Positions 38,548 through 47,342 of a stretch of 64,000 nucleotides of DNA are shown here, one piece after another. The DNA is from Pseudomonas nitroreducens NBRC 12694. Lineage in GTDB: Bacteria; Pseudomonadota; Gammaproteobacteria; Pseudomonadales; Pseudomonadaceae. The stretch is taken from the NCBI RefSeq assembly GCF_002091755.1, contig NZ_BDAI01000005.1:451738-515737 (forward strand), given 5' to 3'. Under the pieces are notes generated by a model, which worked only from the letters and a program-made list of their open reading frames with translations, was not told the origin of the DNA and did not search any database. Numbering within the stretch: position 1 is the stretch's first letter; the number at the start of each line of letters is the position of its first letter. A program made the position numbers and the translations under genes.

Positions 38548-39396
38548 ATGAGTCAGAAAGATCGCCGTTTCAGCTTCGAGTTCTTCCCCGCCAAGACCGA
38601 AGCCGGCCATGAAAAACTGCTGGCCACCGCGCGCCAGCTGGCAGCGAAGAAGCCCGACTTCTTCTCCTGCACCTACGGTGCCGGCGGCTCCACCCGCGAC
38701 CGCACCCTGACCACCGTGCTGCAGCTGGACGGCGACGTGCAGGTGCCGACGGCCCCGCACCTGTCGTGCGTCGGCGACACCAAGGCCGAGCTCTCCGCCC
38801 TGCTGGCCCATTACAAGGACGCCGGCATCCGTCGCATCGTCGCCCTGCGTGGCGACCTGCCCTCGGGCATGGGCATGGCCAGCGGCGAACTGCGTTTCGC
38901 CAACGAACTGGTGGAATTCATCCGCGCCGAAACCGGCGACCACTTCCACATCGAAGTTGCCGCCTATCCGGAAGTTCACCCGCAAGCGCGCAATTTCGAG
39001 GATGATCTGGCGAATTTCGTGCGCAAGGTCAAAGCCGGCGCCGACTCTGCCATCACACAATACTTCTTCAACGCCGACAGCTACTTCCATTTTGTCGAGC
39101 GTGCGGAGAAACTCGGTGTCAGCATTCCGGTCGTACCGGGTATCATGCCGATCACCAACTACACCAAACTGGCCCGCTTCTCCGACGCCTGTGGCGCGGA
39201 AATCCCCCGCTGGATTCGCAAGCAACTGGAAGCCTACGGCGACGACATCGCCAGCATCCAGGCCTTTGGTGAGCAGGTCATCACCGACATGTGCGAACGT
39301 CTCCTGGAAGGCGGCGCACCGGGTCTGCATTTCTACACCCTGAACCAGGCTGAACCCAGCCTGGCGCTCTGGAACAACCTCAAGCTCCCCCGCTGA
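38548..39396 (+). CDS. metF: 5,10-methylenetetrahydrofolate reductase
   Basis: 282 residues. FSFEFFPAKTEAG carries the catalytic glutamate, SCTYGAGGSTRDRT and LRGDLPSG the FAD and folate sites, TQYFFNADSYF the flavin-binding strand, and GIMPIT near 208. It makes 5-methyl-tetrahydrofolate for methionine synthase. AAGGAACGACC precedes the ATG. With ahcY upstream it links homocysteine recycling and methyl supply in one SAH-responsive neighbourhood. Confidence 0.97.
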   Translation: MSQKDRRFSFEFFPAKTEAGHEKLLATARQLAAKKPDFFSCTYGAGGSTRDRTLTTVLQLDGDVQVPTAPHLSCVGDTKAELSALLAHYKDAGIRRIVALRGDLPSGMGMASGELRFANELVEFIRAETGDHFHIEVAAYPEVHPQARNFEDDLANFVRKVKAGADSAITQYFFNADSYFHFVERAEKLGVSIPVVPGIMPITNYTKLARFSDACGAEIPRWIRKQLEAYGDDIASIQAFGEQVITDMCERLLEGGAPGLHFYTLNQAEPSLALWNNLKLPR

Positions 39397-39550
39397 GGAT
39401 CATTGCTCCGGGCTTACCGTCCACGATCCCGGCCAGCGCAACGCCGGCGTATCGTGGGCGGAGTGCTTCCAGCCCAAGGCTGAGCGCTCGCCCCGAGCTT
39501 GAAATCACGCGCCCTCGAGCCGGCAGGTTGCCGGCCTACAGGAACCCCGC

Positions 39551-41590
39551 ATGTCCTTTACTTCCCTCGGTCTCTCCGAGGCCCTGGCTGGCGCCGTTGA
39601 AGCCGCCGGCTACGCGCGCCCCACTCCCGTTCAGGAACGCGCCATCCCCGCCGTACTGCAAGGCCGCGACCTCATGGTTGCCGCACAGACCGGCACCGGC
39701 AAGACCGGCGGCTTCGCCCTCCCGGTGCTCGAACGCCTGTTCCCCGAAGGTCACCCGGACCGCGAACACCGCCATGGCCCACGCCAGGCCCGTGTCCTGG
39801 TACTGACTCCGACCCGCGAGCTGGCAGCCCAGGTGCACGACAGCTTCAAGGTCTACGCCCGCGACCTGCCGCTGAAAAGCGCCTGCATCTTCGGCGGCGT
39901 CGGCATGAATCCCCAGGTGCAGGCGATGTCCAAGGGCGTCGACGTCCTGGTCGCCTGCCCCGGCCGCCTGCTCGACCTGATCGGTCAGGGCAGCGTCGAC
40001 CTGTCCCATGTGGAAATCCTCGTCCTCGACGAAGCCGACCGCATGCTCGACATGGGCTTCATCCATGACGTGAAAAAGGTCCTCGCCAAGCTGCCGGCCA
40101 AGCGCCAGAACCTGCTGTTCTCGGCGACCTTCTCCAAAGACATCATCGACCTCACCAACAAGCTCCTGCACAACCCGGAGCGCATCGAGGTCACCCCGCC
40201 GAACACCACCGTCGAGCGCATCGAACAACGCGTGTTCCGCATCCCGTCGGTGCAGAAGCGCGCCCTGCTGGCGCACCTGGTGACCGTGGGTGCCTGGGAA
40301 CAGGTGCTGGTGTTCACCCGCACCAAGCACGGCGCCAACCGCCTCGCCGAATACCTGAGCAAGCATGGCCTGCCGGCTGCCGCGATCCACGGCAACAAGA
40401 GCCAGAATGCGCGCACCAAGGCCCTGGCTGATTTCAAGGCCAACGACGTGCGCATCCTGGTCGCCACCGACATCGCCGCCCGCGGCCTGGACATCGACCA
40501 ACTGCCTCACGTGGTCAACTACGAGCTGCCCAACGTCGAGGAAGACTACGTTCACCGCATCGGCCGTACCGGCCGTGCCGGTCGCACCGGTGAAGCCATC
40601 TCGCTGGTGGCGCCGGACGAAGACAAACTGCTCAAGGCCATCGAACGCCTGACCAAGCAGCGCATCCCCGATGGCGACATGCAGGGCTTCGACCCCGATA
40701 CCGTGCTGCCCGAGGTCCAGCAGCCCGAGGCCCGCGAAGTACCTCAGCGCCAGCCGCGCAAGGACAAGGCCAAGCGTGGCGAACGCAAAGACCGCAGCAA
40801 GGACAAGCCTCAGCAGCCCCAGGGTGAGGACCAGCAGAACGCTGCCCCCGCAGCTGAAGGCGAATTCGCCGACAGCGACAAGCCAGCCGGCAAGCGCCGT
40901 CGTCGTGGCGGCCGTGGCAAGAAGAAGGGTGACGGCCAGGGCAGCGACGCTCAGCCGAACGCCCACACCCAGGCTCGTGAGCCTCGCCAGCCCCGGCAGC
41001 AGGACCAGCAGGGTCAGGGCCGCCAGCAGCAGCCCAGGCAGGTCCGAGCACCGAAGGTCGACGGTAACCGCGATCCTGAAGAGTTCCTCGACGACGACTT
41101 CGACAACTTTGGCAACCGCGCCGACTACGTCAGCCCGTTCCCGGACAAGGACCAGCAGCGCAGCCAGCGCCGCCGTGGCGGCCAGGGGCAAGGCCAGAAC
41201 CAGGGGCAGGGCCAGCAGCGCCCGCGCGGCCAGGGTGGCCAAGGTGCCGGCCAGGGCGGAAGCGGTCAGAACCGTGGCCAGGGGCAAGGCCAGGGCCGCG
41301 CCGCCAAGAAGCCTAACGGCGGCGGTCGCACCCAGGGCCAGGGCGGCAACGCTCAGGGCAAGGCCGGCCAGCGCAAGCGCGGCGGCAAGGCTCCGGCTTC
41401 GCGCATGAACGACGCCCCGCTGCGCGAGCCGAGCGAGTACGGCGCCGCCAAGCCGACCCGCCAACCGGTAGTGATCAACAAGCGCGACCTGGTCCGCACC
41501 GACCGCTTCCCGACACCGGAGCAGCTGGAAGAGCTGGAACCGCGCCGCAAGACCGAGCGTCCCGCGCTGCTGACCCGCAACCGCGACTGA
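39551..41590 (+). CDS. rhlE: DEAD-box RNA helicase, RhlE type with long disordered tail
   Basis: 679 residues. RecA-like core (about 1-375): Q motif FTSLGLSEAL...TPVQ, Walker A AQTGTGKT, LDEADRMLDMG, FSATF, ARGLDI and HRIGRTGRAG. The remaining 300 residues are disordered, first Lys/Arg/Gln-rich, then Gly-Gln repeats (about 535-620), ending with a conserved RTDRFPTPEQLEEL segment. Such tails bind RNA and partners; P. aeruginosa RhlE2 with a similar tail contacts the degradosome. Unwinds RNA with ATP, probably in mRNA turnover. A terminator follows. Confidence 0.93.
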   Translation: MSFTSLGLSEALAGAVEAAGYARPTPVQERAIPAVLQGRDLMVAAQTGTGKTGGFALPVLERLFPEGHPDREHRHGPRQARVLVLTPTRELAAQVHDSFKVYARDLPLKSACIFGGVGMNPQVQAMSKGVDVLVACPGRLLDLIGQGSVDLSHVEILVLDEADRMLDMGFIHDVKKVLAKLPAKRQNLLFSATFSKDIIDLTNKLLHNPERIEVTPPNTTVERIEQRVFRIPSVQKRALLAHLVTVGAWEQVLVFTRTKHGANRLAEYLSKHGLPAAAIHGNKSQNARTKALADFKANDVRILVATDIAARGLDIDQLPHVVNYELPNVEEDYVHRIGRTGRAGRTGEAISLVAPDEDKLLKAIERLTKQRIPDGDMQGFDPDTVLPEVQQPEAREVPQRQPRKDKAKRGERKDRSKDKPQQPQGEDQQNAAPAAEGEFADSDKPAGKRRRRGGRGKKKGDGQGSDAQPNAHTQAREPRQPRQQDQQGQGRQQQPRQVRAPKVDGNRDPEEFLDDDFDNFGNRADYVSPFPDKDQQRSQRRRGGQGQGQNQGQGQQRPRGQGGQGAGQGGSGQNRGQGQGQGRAAKKPNGGGRTQGQGGNAQGKAGQRKRGGKAPASRMNDAPLREPSEYGAAKPTRQPVVINKRDLVRTDRFPTPEQLEELEPRRKTERPALLTRNRD

Positions 41591-41600
41591 CGCTGCAGAA

Positions 41601-41629
41601 GAAACCGCCCTCCGGGGCGGTTTCTTTTT
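41601..41629 (+). terminator. rho-independent terminator of rhlE
   Basis: GAAACCGCCC (41601-41610) and GGGCGGTTTC (41615-41624) with a four-base loop, followed by TTTTTG, eleven bases after the stop. Confidence 0.9.
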
Positions 41630-41662
41630 GTCCGGGATTTGTCGCCGGTGTTCCCTGTGATC

Positions 41663-41730
41663 GTAGGAGCGGACTTTGTCCGCGATGTTCCGAGCTCGCT
41701 GTGAGCTATCACGGACGGAGTTGCTCCTAC
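41663..41730. repeat. REP pair (BIME-like)
   Basis: GTAGGAGCGGACTTTGTCCG (41663-41682) and, inverted, CGGACGGAGTTGCTCCTAC (41712-41730). Each has the GTAGGAGC end and palindromic core common in Pseudomonas REP sequences. Part of the 396-base gap between rhlE and the amino-acid ABC genes. Confidence 0.8.
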
Positions 41731-41754
41731 CCGACAGTCCTGTACTCGGATCAG

Positions 41755-41869
41755 CCCTCACCCTAACCCTCTCCCAGAGGGAGAGGGGACCGTTCGGTGC
41801 AGGATGAAACCTTGGTGCCCGCCGGCACGGGCGGCTCCCTCTCCCTCTGGGAGAGGGCTGGGGTGAGGG
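41755..41869. repeat. CCCTCACCCTAACCC repeat element, copy A
   Basis: A 115-base element bounded by CCCTCACCCTAACCCTCTCC and GAGAGGGCTGGGGTGAGGG, with an internal word TTCGGTGCAGGATGA. The same ends and internal word recur in opposite orientation at 57694-57830, so this is a dispersed repeat. The arms are inverted repeats able to pair over the whole element. Confidence 0.8.
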
Positions 41870-41943
41870 AAGGCACTGGCACGGACTTACCTGAAGAAGA
41901 CAGTTGCTCCTACCAAAGCCATCCCTCACCCCCGAGCAAACAC

Positions 41944-41970
41944 CAAAAAGCCGCCCGAAGGCGGCTCTTT
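41944..41970 (-). terminator. rho-independent terminator of the amino-acid ABC genes
   Basis: On the minus strand AGCCGCC-TTCG-GGCGGCT is followed by TTTTGGTG. It lies 17 bases after the ATPase gene stop. Confidence 0.8.
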
Positions 41971-41986
41971 CACAGCGGCGAATACC

Positions 41987-42721
41987 TCACAGCACCTGCC
42001 GCAGGAAGCTCTGCGCGCGGGCATCCCTGGGCTGAGCGAAGAACTCCGCCGGGGCGGCGTCCTCCAGCAGCTTGCCATGATCGAAGAACAGCACGCGATC
42101 CGCCACTTCGCGGGCGAAGCCCATCTCGTGGGTCACGCAGACCATGGTCATGCCTTCCACGGCCAGGGTCTTCATCACGTCCAGCACCTCGCCGACCATT
42201 TCCGGGTCGAGCGCCGAGGTGGGTTCGTCGAACAGCATCACCTTCGGGTCCATGCACAGCGCGCGGGCAATGGCCACGCGCTGCTGCTGGCCGCCGGAGA
42301 GGCGCGACGGGTACTCATTGGCCTTCTGGCCGATGCCGACCTTATCCAGCAGCGCCCTGGCCTTGGCCTCGCGCTCCGCCTTGCCGCGCTTGCGCACGAC
42401 TTTCTGCGCCAGGCACAGGTTTTCCAGCACGGTCATGTGCGGGAACAGGTTGAAGTGCTGGAAGACCATGCCGACTTCGCGACGGTAGGCGTTGACGTCG
42501 GTCTTCGGGTTGGCGAGATCGAGGCCGTCGATGCTCACCGAGCCGGAGTCGAACTCCTCCAGGCCATTCAGGCAACGCAGGAAGGTGGACTTGCCCGAGC
42601 CGGACGGGCCGATCACCACCACGACCTCACCCTTGGCCACACCGGTGGTGACGTCATCCACCGCGCGCACGACTTGCCCGCGGGTATCGAAGACCTTGGT
42701 CAGGTTACGGACTTCAATCAC
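41987..42721 (-). CDS. polar amino acid ABC importer ATPase
   Basis: 244 residues: Walker A GPSGSGKST, VFQHFNLFPHMTVLENL, signature LSGGQQQRVAIARAL, Walker B VMLFDEPTSALDPE, switch VCVTHEMGFAREVAD. This is the GlnQ/HisP subgroup of polar amino acid transporters. Its start overlaps the end of the permease gene by eight bases. The binding protein and permease lie upstream in the same minus-strand unit, which is followed by the terminator at 41944. Confidence 0.94.
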   Translation of the reverse strand: MIEVRNLTKVFDTRGQVVRAVDDVTTGVAKGEVVVVIGPSGSGKSTFLRCLNGLEEFDSGSVSIDGLDLANPKTDVNAYRREVGMVFQHFNLFPHMTVLENLCLAQKVVRKRGKAEREAKARALLDKVGIGQKANEYPSRLSGGQQQRVAIARALCMDPKVMLFDEPTSALDPEMVGEVLDVMKTLAVEGMTMVCVTHEMGFAREVADRVLFFDHGKLLEDAAPAEFFAQPRDARAQSFLRQVL

Positions 42722-43676
42722 TTTGGCCGAGCCTCCGCTCCAGGCGCCCCGCCAGATGCGACAGCGGCAGGTTGATCACGAGGTAGAGGGCGGCGACGCA
42801 GAACCAGATCTCGAAGGTGGAGAACGAGGTGGTGATCGCCTCGCGGCCGCTCTTGGTCAGTTCAGTGATGGCGATCACCGAGACCAGGGAAGTGTCTTTC
42901 ACCAGGCTGATGAACTGCCCGGCCAACGGCGGCAGCACGCGCTTGAAGGCCTGCGGCAGGATCACGTGGCGCATCGACTGCGCGGCATTCAGGCCCAGAG
43001 AGCGCGCCGCCTCGTCCTGGCCGCGAGCGATGGACTGCACGCCGGCACGGACGATCTCGGCCACATAGGCGCCGGTGAACAGCGCCAGCGCTGCCACGCC
43101 GGCGAACTCGCGGGACAGGTTCAGCACGGTGCCGATGAAGAAGTAGAAGATGAAGATCTGCACCAGCAGCGGCGTACCGCGCACCAGCTCGACGTAGAGG
43201 GTCGAGAGGTCGTGCAGCGTCGGGTTCTTCGACAGACGGCAGAGACCGGTGAACAGGCCGATGAACAGACCGAACGCGCCGGAAACGAAAGAGATCCACA
43301 GCGTGGTCCACAGGCCCCAGGCGAGCGGGCCGGCCGCCCAGTGGCGGGTTGCGCCGACCACATCGCCTTCGGCGACGTCGTCGTTCTCGGAGAACTGCAG
43401 GCTGTCCGACGCAACGGTCAGCACCTGCTGCTTGCCATCCTCGTCCACCAGCGTGACGCGGGCATCGCTGCCGTACGGCTCGATCTTCTCCACCCGCGAG
43501 ATGCTGTCCGCACGCAGCGGTTCTTCGGCCTGGTAGGCGAAGTACTGCGGGACGCGGTTCCAGCGCCACTCGTAGGAGATCAGCGAAGTGGAGTACCAGA
43601 TGGCCAGGCCGATCAACAGCAGGATCAGTCCGGTCAGCCCGTGCCAGGGCCAGGTTGCGCGTTTCGTTCTAGCCAC
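42714..43676 (-). CDS. polar amino acid ABC importer permease with periplasmic insert
   Basis: 320 residues, about 90 longer than a typical GlnP/HisM permease. After the first membrane helix (about 13-32) comes a hydrophilic, strand-rich insert of about 80 residues (34-115), then the usual HAAP core: TLWISFVSGAFGLFIGLF, EAARSLGLNAAQSMRHVILPQAFKRVLPPL as the ATPase coupling loop. The extra domain would face the periplasm, where it may contact the binding protein. It is the only permease of the unit, so it probably works as a homodimer. Confidence 0.92.
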   Translation of the reverse strand: MARTKRATWPWHGLTGLILLLIGLAIWYSTSLISYEWRWNRVPQYFAYQAEEPLRADSISRVEKIEPYGSDARVTLVDEDGKQQVLTVASDSLQFSENDDVAEGDVVGATRHWAAGPLAWGLWTTLWISFVSGAFGLFIGLFTGLCRLSKNPTLHDLSTLYVELVRGTPLLVQIFIFYFFIGTVLNLSREFAGVAALALFTGAYVAEIVRAGVQSIARGQDEAARSLGLNAAQSMRHVILPQAFKRVLPPLAGQFISLVKDTSLVSVIAITELTKSGREAITTSFSTFEIWFCVAALYLVINLPLSHLAGRLERRLGQSD

Positions 43677-43749
43677 GAATCTCTACCGTGAAAATGCGAA
43701 CGCGCAGGCTCAGGGCCTGCGCGTCGGGTCGACCAGTGTCAGACGTGGA

Positions 43750-44547
43750 TTATTCCATGTCCTTGAGCCAGTCGGTGTTCTTGAACCACTTGTCGTGAAT
43801 GCGATCGTAGGTGCCGTCTTCACGAATCTGCTTGAGGAAGTTGTTGATGAAGTTGATCGAGTCGTAGTCGCCCTTCTTGAGACCGAAGGCCAGCGGCTCG
43901 TAGGTGAACGGCTGATCCAGGTGCACCAGCTTGCCGGCGCCGAACTTGCCGACGGCAACGACGTTGTACGGAGAGTCGTAGATGAAGGCGTCGGCCTTGC
44001 CGTTGACCACATCCATGACCGCTTCGGGCTCGTTGTCGAAGCCGTGGTACTGGGCCTTGGAGAGCTGCTTCTTGGCGACAAATTCGCCGGTGGTGCCGAT
44101 CTTCGAGGTGATGCGGTACTTGGCGTCGTTCAGGTCCTTGTAGGACTTGATCTCGCCTTGCAGTTCCTTGCGAATCAGCAGGGTCTGGCCGACCACGATG
44201 AAGGGATCGGTGAAGTTCAGGCGCAGGTTGCGTTCCTGGGTCAGGGTCATGCCCGAGCCGATCATGTCGAACTTGTCGGTGAGCAGGGCCGGGATGATGC
44301 CGTCGTAGGCGGTGGAAACCAGTTCCAGCTTGACGTTCATGGACTTGGCCATGGCCTTGAGCAGGTCTACTTCGAAGCCGACGATCTGACCGCGCTTGTT
44401 GGTCATCTCGAACGGCATGTAGGTCGGGTCCATGCCCACGCGCAGGGTGCCGCGCTTGGCCGCTTCATCGATGGCGCCGGCCTGAGCCGCGCTCACGCTG
44501 ACCAGGGCGCAGACGCCCATCACCAGCGATGCCAGGTACTTTTTCAT
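43750..44547 (-). CDS. polar amino acid ABC importer periplasmic binding protein
   Basis: 265 residues from MKKYLASLVMGVCALVSVSAAQAGA; GGGAG lies seven bases before this ATG, and a second ATG two codons earlier is a weaker start. After the signal peptide the family 3 pattern follows: GTLRVGMDPTYMPFEM, VGFEVDLLKAMAKSM, ALLTDKFDMIGSGMTLTQERNLRLNFTDPF. It catches an amino acid for the downstream permease; glutamine, glutamate or a related compound is plausible but unproven. The large upstream open frame is antisense noise. Confidence 0.93.
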   Translation of the reverse strand: MKKYLASLVMGVCALVSVSAAQAGAIDEAAKRGTLRVGMDPTYMPFEMTNKRGQIVGFEVDLLKAMAKSMNVKLELVSTAYDGIIPALLTDKFDMIGSGMTLTQERNLRLNFTDPFIVVGQTLLIRKELQGEIKSYKDLNDAKYRITSKIGTTGEFVAKKQLSKAQYHGFDNEPEAVMDVVNGKADAFIYDSPYNVVAVGKFGAGKLVHLDQPFTYEPLAFGLKKGDYDSINFINNFLKQIREDGTYDRIHDKWFKNTDWLKDME

Positions 44548-44768
44548 CCCCATACTCCCAAGCAAGTGAAAGAACTTGTTGTTTTTCCCAGCGATCGAAC
44601 CGGGCGCGCAAGAGCAAGCCTTGCGCGGAAGGGTGCGAAGCGTACCCCATGCGCCGGATATCTCAATCTTTTCTGGATAGCTGGCGAAGGTTACCAGCAG
44701 CGGTGCGCGGGGAAAACAGCGGAAACCGGCAGGTCGCCCCGTCCCGAACGAGACGGGGCGACCTGCGG

Positions 44769-47342
44769 TCAGGATTGCGCGGCGGGCAGCGCCAAGACGC
44801 CCTGTTCCGCAACCGGGGCCAAGGGGACGGCGGGAGCATGGGCATCGGCCTTCAGCGATTGCCGCCAGGGACCGATCCACTGTTCCCTGTCCCCCTGCCA
44901 GAGCGCCAGGTGCAGGCGCGACAGCGCCACCGGATCGCTCAGCAGCGCCAGCCGGCGGTTGCCGTCGAGCTGCTCGGGACCGGCTTCCAGCGCCTTCTCG
45001 ACCAGCGCGGCGCGGGTCGATTCGATGGCGGCGGACTGGCCGTGGCGGGCAGTACCCATGGCACAGGCCAGGGCGTTCAGCACCGGGTCCACGGCAGAGC
45101 GGACGAAGCCGTCCTTCAGCGCCTGCCAGCGGTTCTGGTAGGTATACTCGTCGGTAGCGCGCAGCTCGCGCGGGGTGTCGTATTCCTCGGGGATGAGGAA
45201 CAGCTTCTCGTCGCGCGAGGCCAGGCCCAGCTTGACCCGGCTGCTGATCACCGAGACCGGGATCGACAGCATCAGCGCGCCGACGATGGGCGACAGCCAC
45301 CACAGGAACCGCGGGTTCAGCCACGCCACCAGCAGCGCCCAGCACAGGCCCAGCAGGGTCTGCAGGCCATGGCGACGAATCGCCTCGCTCCACGGGGTGT
45401 CGTCGTCGTCACGCTGCGGCGACTTCCACTGGGCTTCCCAGCCGAGGAAGGCGGCCAGCACGAAGCGGGTGTGGAAGAGCATGCGCACCGGCGCGAGCAG
45501 CACGGAGAAGAGCATTTCCAGCAGCATGCTCAGGGTCACCTTGATTACGCCGCCGTAGCCCTTGGCGCCCTTGGCCCAGATCAGCATGACGCTGAGCAGC
45601 TTGGGCAGGAACAGCAGGGTCAGGGTGGTGGAGAACAGGGCGATGGCCTTCTCCGGGTGCCACTGCGGCCAGATCGGGAACAGCTGGCGCGGCTCGAGGA
45701 AGTACTGCGGCTCCATCAACTGGTGCACCGCCAGCAGCGCGGTGGACAGTACCAGGAAGAAGAACCACAGGGGCGCCGACAGGTAGGACATCACGCCGGT
45801 GAGGAACACCGCGCGATGCACCGGATGCATGCCCTTGACCAGGAACAGGCGGAAGTTCATCAGGTTGCCGTGGCACCAGCGGCGGTCGCGCTTGAGCTCA
45901 TCCAGCAGGTTGGGCGGCAACTCCTCGTAGCTGCCTTCCAGATCGTAGGCGATCCACACGCCCCAGCCGGCGCGGCGCATCAGCGCGGCTTCGACGAAGT
46001 CGTGGGAGAGGATCGCGCCGGCGAAGGAGCCCTTGCCCGGCAGCGGCGCCAGGGCGCAGTGCTCGATGAAGGGTTTCACTCGGATGATCGCGTTGTGGCC
46101 CCAGTAGTGGGATTCGCCCAGCTGCCAGAAGTGCAGGCCGGCGGTGAACAGCGGGCCGTACACGCGGGTGGCGAACTGCTGCATGCGCGCATAGAGCGTG
46201 TCCATGCCCGACGCCTTGGGCGCGGTCTGGATAATGCCGGCCTCGGGGTTGGCCTCCATCAGCCGCACCAGCTTGGTCAGGCAGTCGCCGCTCATCACGC
46301 TGTCGGCGTCCATGACGACCATGTACTTGTACTGGCCACCCCAGCGACGGCAGAAGTCGTCGATGTTGCCGCTCTTGCGCTTCACCCGGCGCCGGCGGCG
46401 ACGGTAGAAGATACGACCGAAGCCCAGGGCTTCCTTGCACAGCTCGATCCAGGCCTTTTCTTCCGCCATGGCGATGTCGGGCTGATTGGTGTCGCTGAGC
46501 ACGAAGAAGTCGAAGCGATCCAGCTCGCCGCTGGCCGCCACCGATTCATAGGTCGCCCGCAAGCCGGCGAAGACGCGCGGGACGTCTTCGTTGCAGATCG
46601 GCATGACGATGGCGGTGCGGGCGTCGGCGGCAATCGGCTCGCTACCCGCGCTGCTGCCGGAGATGCGGTAGCGGTCACGGCCGGTGAGCAGTTCCCAGAA
46701 GCCCATCAGGGCGGTCCAGAACCCGGCAGAAACCCAGCAGAAGAGGATGGCGAAGAGGGTCAGCACGCCGAACTGGATGGCGTAGGGCAGCACCTGCTCC
46801 AGGGTCTGCAGCCAGGTCTGGCGGTTGATCTCTTCCAGGTCGACGAAGGCCCAGCCCTGGTAGGGCAGGATGCCTTTCATGTAGTAGGTGGCGACGGTGG
46901 TCTGGCCGAGCATGAGCAGGACCAGGATGAACCGGCGCAGCGAACCGACTCGTTGCCAGCGCGCCTTGGGCAGGTCGCGGGCGGGCTTGGCCGGATTGCT
47001 GCGCCCGGTCAGGCGGCGCCAGCCGCGCATGATCGGGTTGGTGCGCCAGGGTTCGGGAATCACCTTGGTGCGCTGGATCGGCGGCGCGGCCTTGAGGTAG
47101 GTGCGGCCGTTGTCGTCCATGCCCAGCATCTGGGCATCGTCCAGGTCCTGCCCATAGCCGTGGCGCAGACGCGCGCCGACCGAAGCCAGCGCAGCGTCCT
47201 CGCCCTGGATATCGCCAGCGAGCTGCTGATGCAGCTCGCTGAAGGAACCGGCCTGGGCCAGCTGCTCACGCTCCTGCGCCGAAAGGGGCAGGTGCGCGAG
47301 GTAGTCGGCCACCGGCGCGGTGGTAGCGGTGGAGTTATTCAT
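44769..47342 (-). CDS. opgH: osmoregulated periplasmic glucan glucosyltransferase OpgH
   Basis: 857 residues. A long cytoplasmic N-terminus, eight or so membrane helices (first pair about 140-215), and a GT2 catalytic domain (about 245-455): VMPICNEDVPRVFAG, VVMDADSVMSGDCL, SHDFVEAALMRRAGWGVW and KRDRRWCHGNL. It polymerises beta-1,2 glucose from UDP-glucose and exports it to the periplasm. Its first eight bases overlap the end of opgG, so the two are coupled. Length fits the Pseudomonas family. Confidence 0.96.
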   Translation of the reverse strand: MNNSTATTAPVADYLAHLPLSAQEREQLAQAGSFSELHQQLAGDIQGEDAALASVGARLRHGYGQDLDDAQMLGMDDNGRTYLKAAPPIQRTKVIPEPWRTNPIMRGWRRLTGRSNPAKPARDLPKARWQRVGSLRRFILVLLMLGQTTVATYYMKGILPYQGWAFVDLEEINRQTWLQTLEQVLPYAIQFGVLTLFAILFCWVSAGFWTALMGFWELLTGRDRYRISGSSAGSEPIAADARTAIVMPICNEDVPRVFAGLRATYESVAASGELDRFDFFVLSDTNQPDIAMAEEKAWIELCKEALGFGRIFYRRRRRRVKRKSGNIDDFCRRWGGQYKYMVVMDADSVMSGDCLTKLVRLMEANPEAGIIQTAPKASGMDTLYARMQQFATRVYGPLFTAGLHFWQLGESHYWGHNAIIRVKPFIEHCALAPLPGKGSFAGAILSHDFVEAALMRRAGWGVWIAYDLEGSYEELPPNLLDELKRDRRWCHGNLMNFRLFLVKGMHPVHRAVFLTGVMSYLSAPLWFFFLVLSTALLAVHQLMEPQYFLEPRQLFPIWPQWHPEKAIALFSTTLTLLFLPKLLSVMLIWAKGAKGYGGVIKVTLSMLLEMLFSVLLAPVRMLFHTRFVLAAFLGWEAQWKSPQRDDDDTPWSEAIRRHGLQTLLGLCWALLVAWLNPRFLWWLSPIVGALMLSIPVSVISSRVKLGLASRDEKLFLIPEEYDTPRELRATDEYTYQNRWQALKDGFVRSAVDPVLNALACAMGTARHGQSAAIESTRAALVEKALEAGPEQLDGNRRLALLSDPVALSRLHLALWQGDREQWIGPWRQSLKADAHAPAVPLAPVAEQGVLALPAAQS

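Noticed and set aside
39536..41929. Open frame of 797 codons on the minus strand
   Set aside because: Antisense to rhlE; its hydrophobic Ala/Leu runs mirror the Gly-Gln and Arg repeats of the helicase tail.
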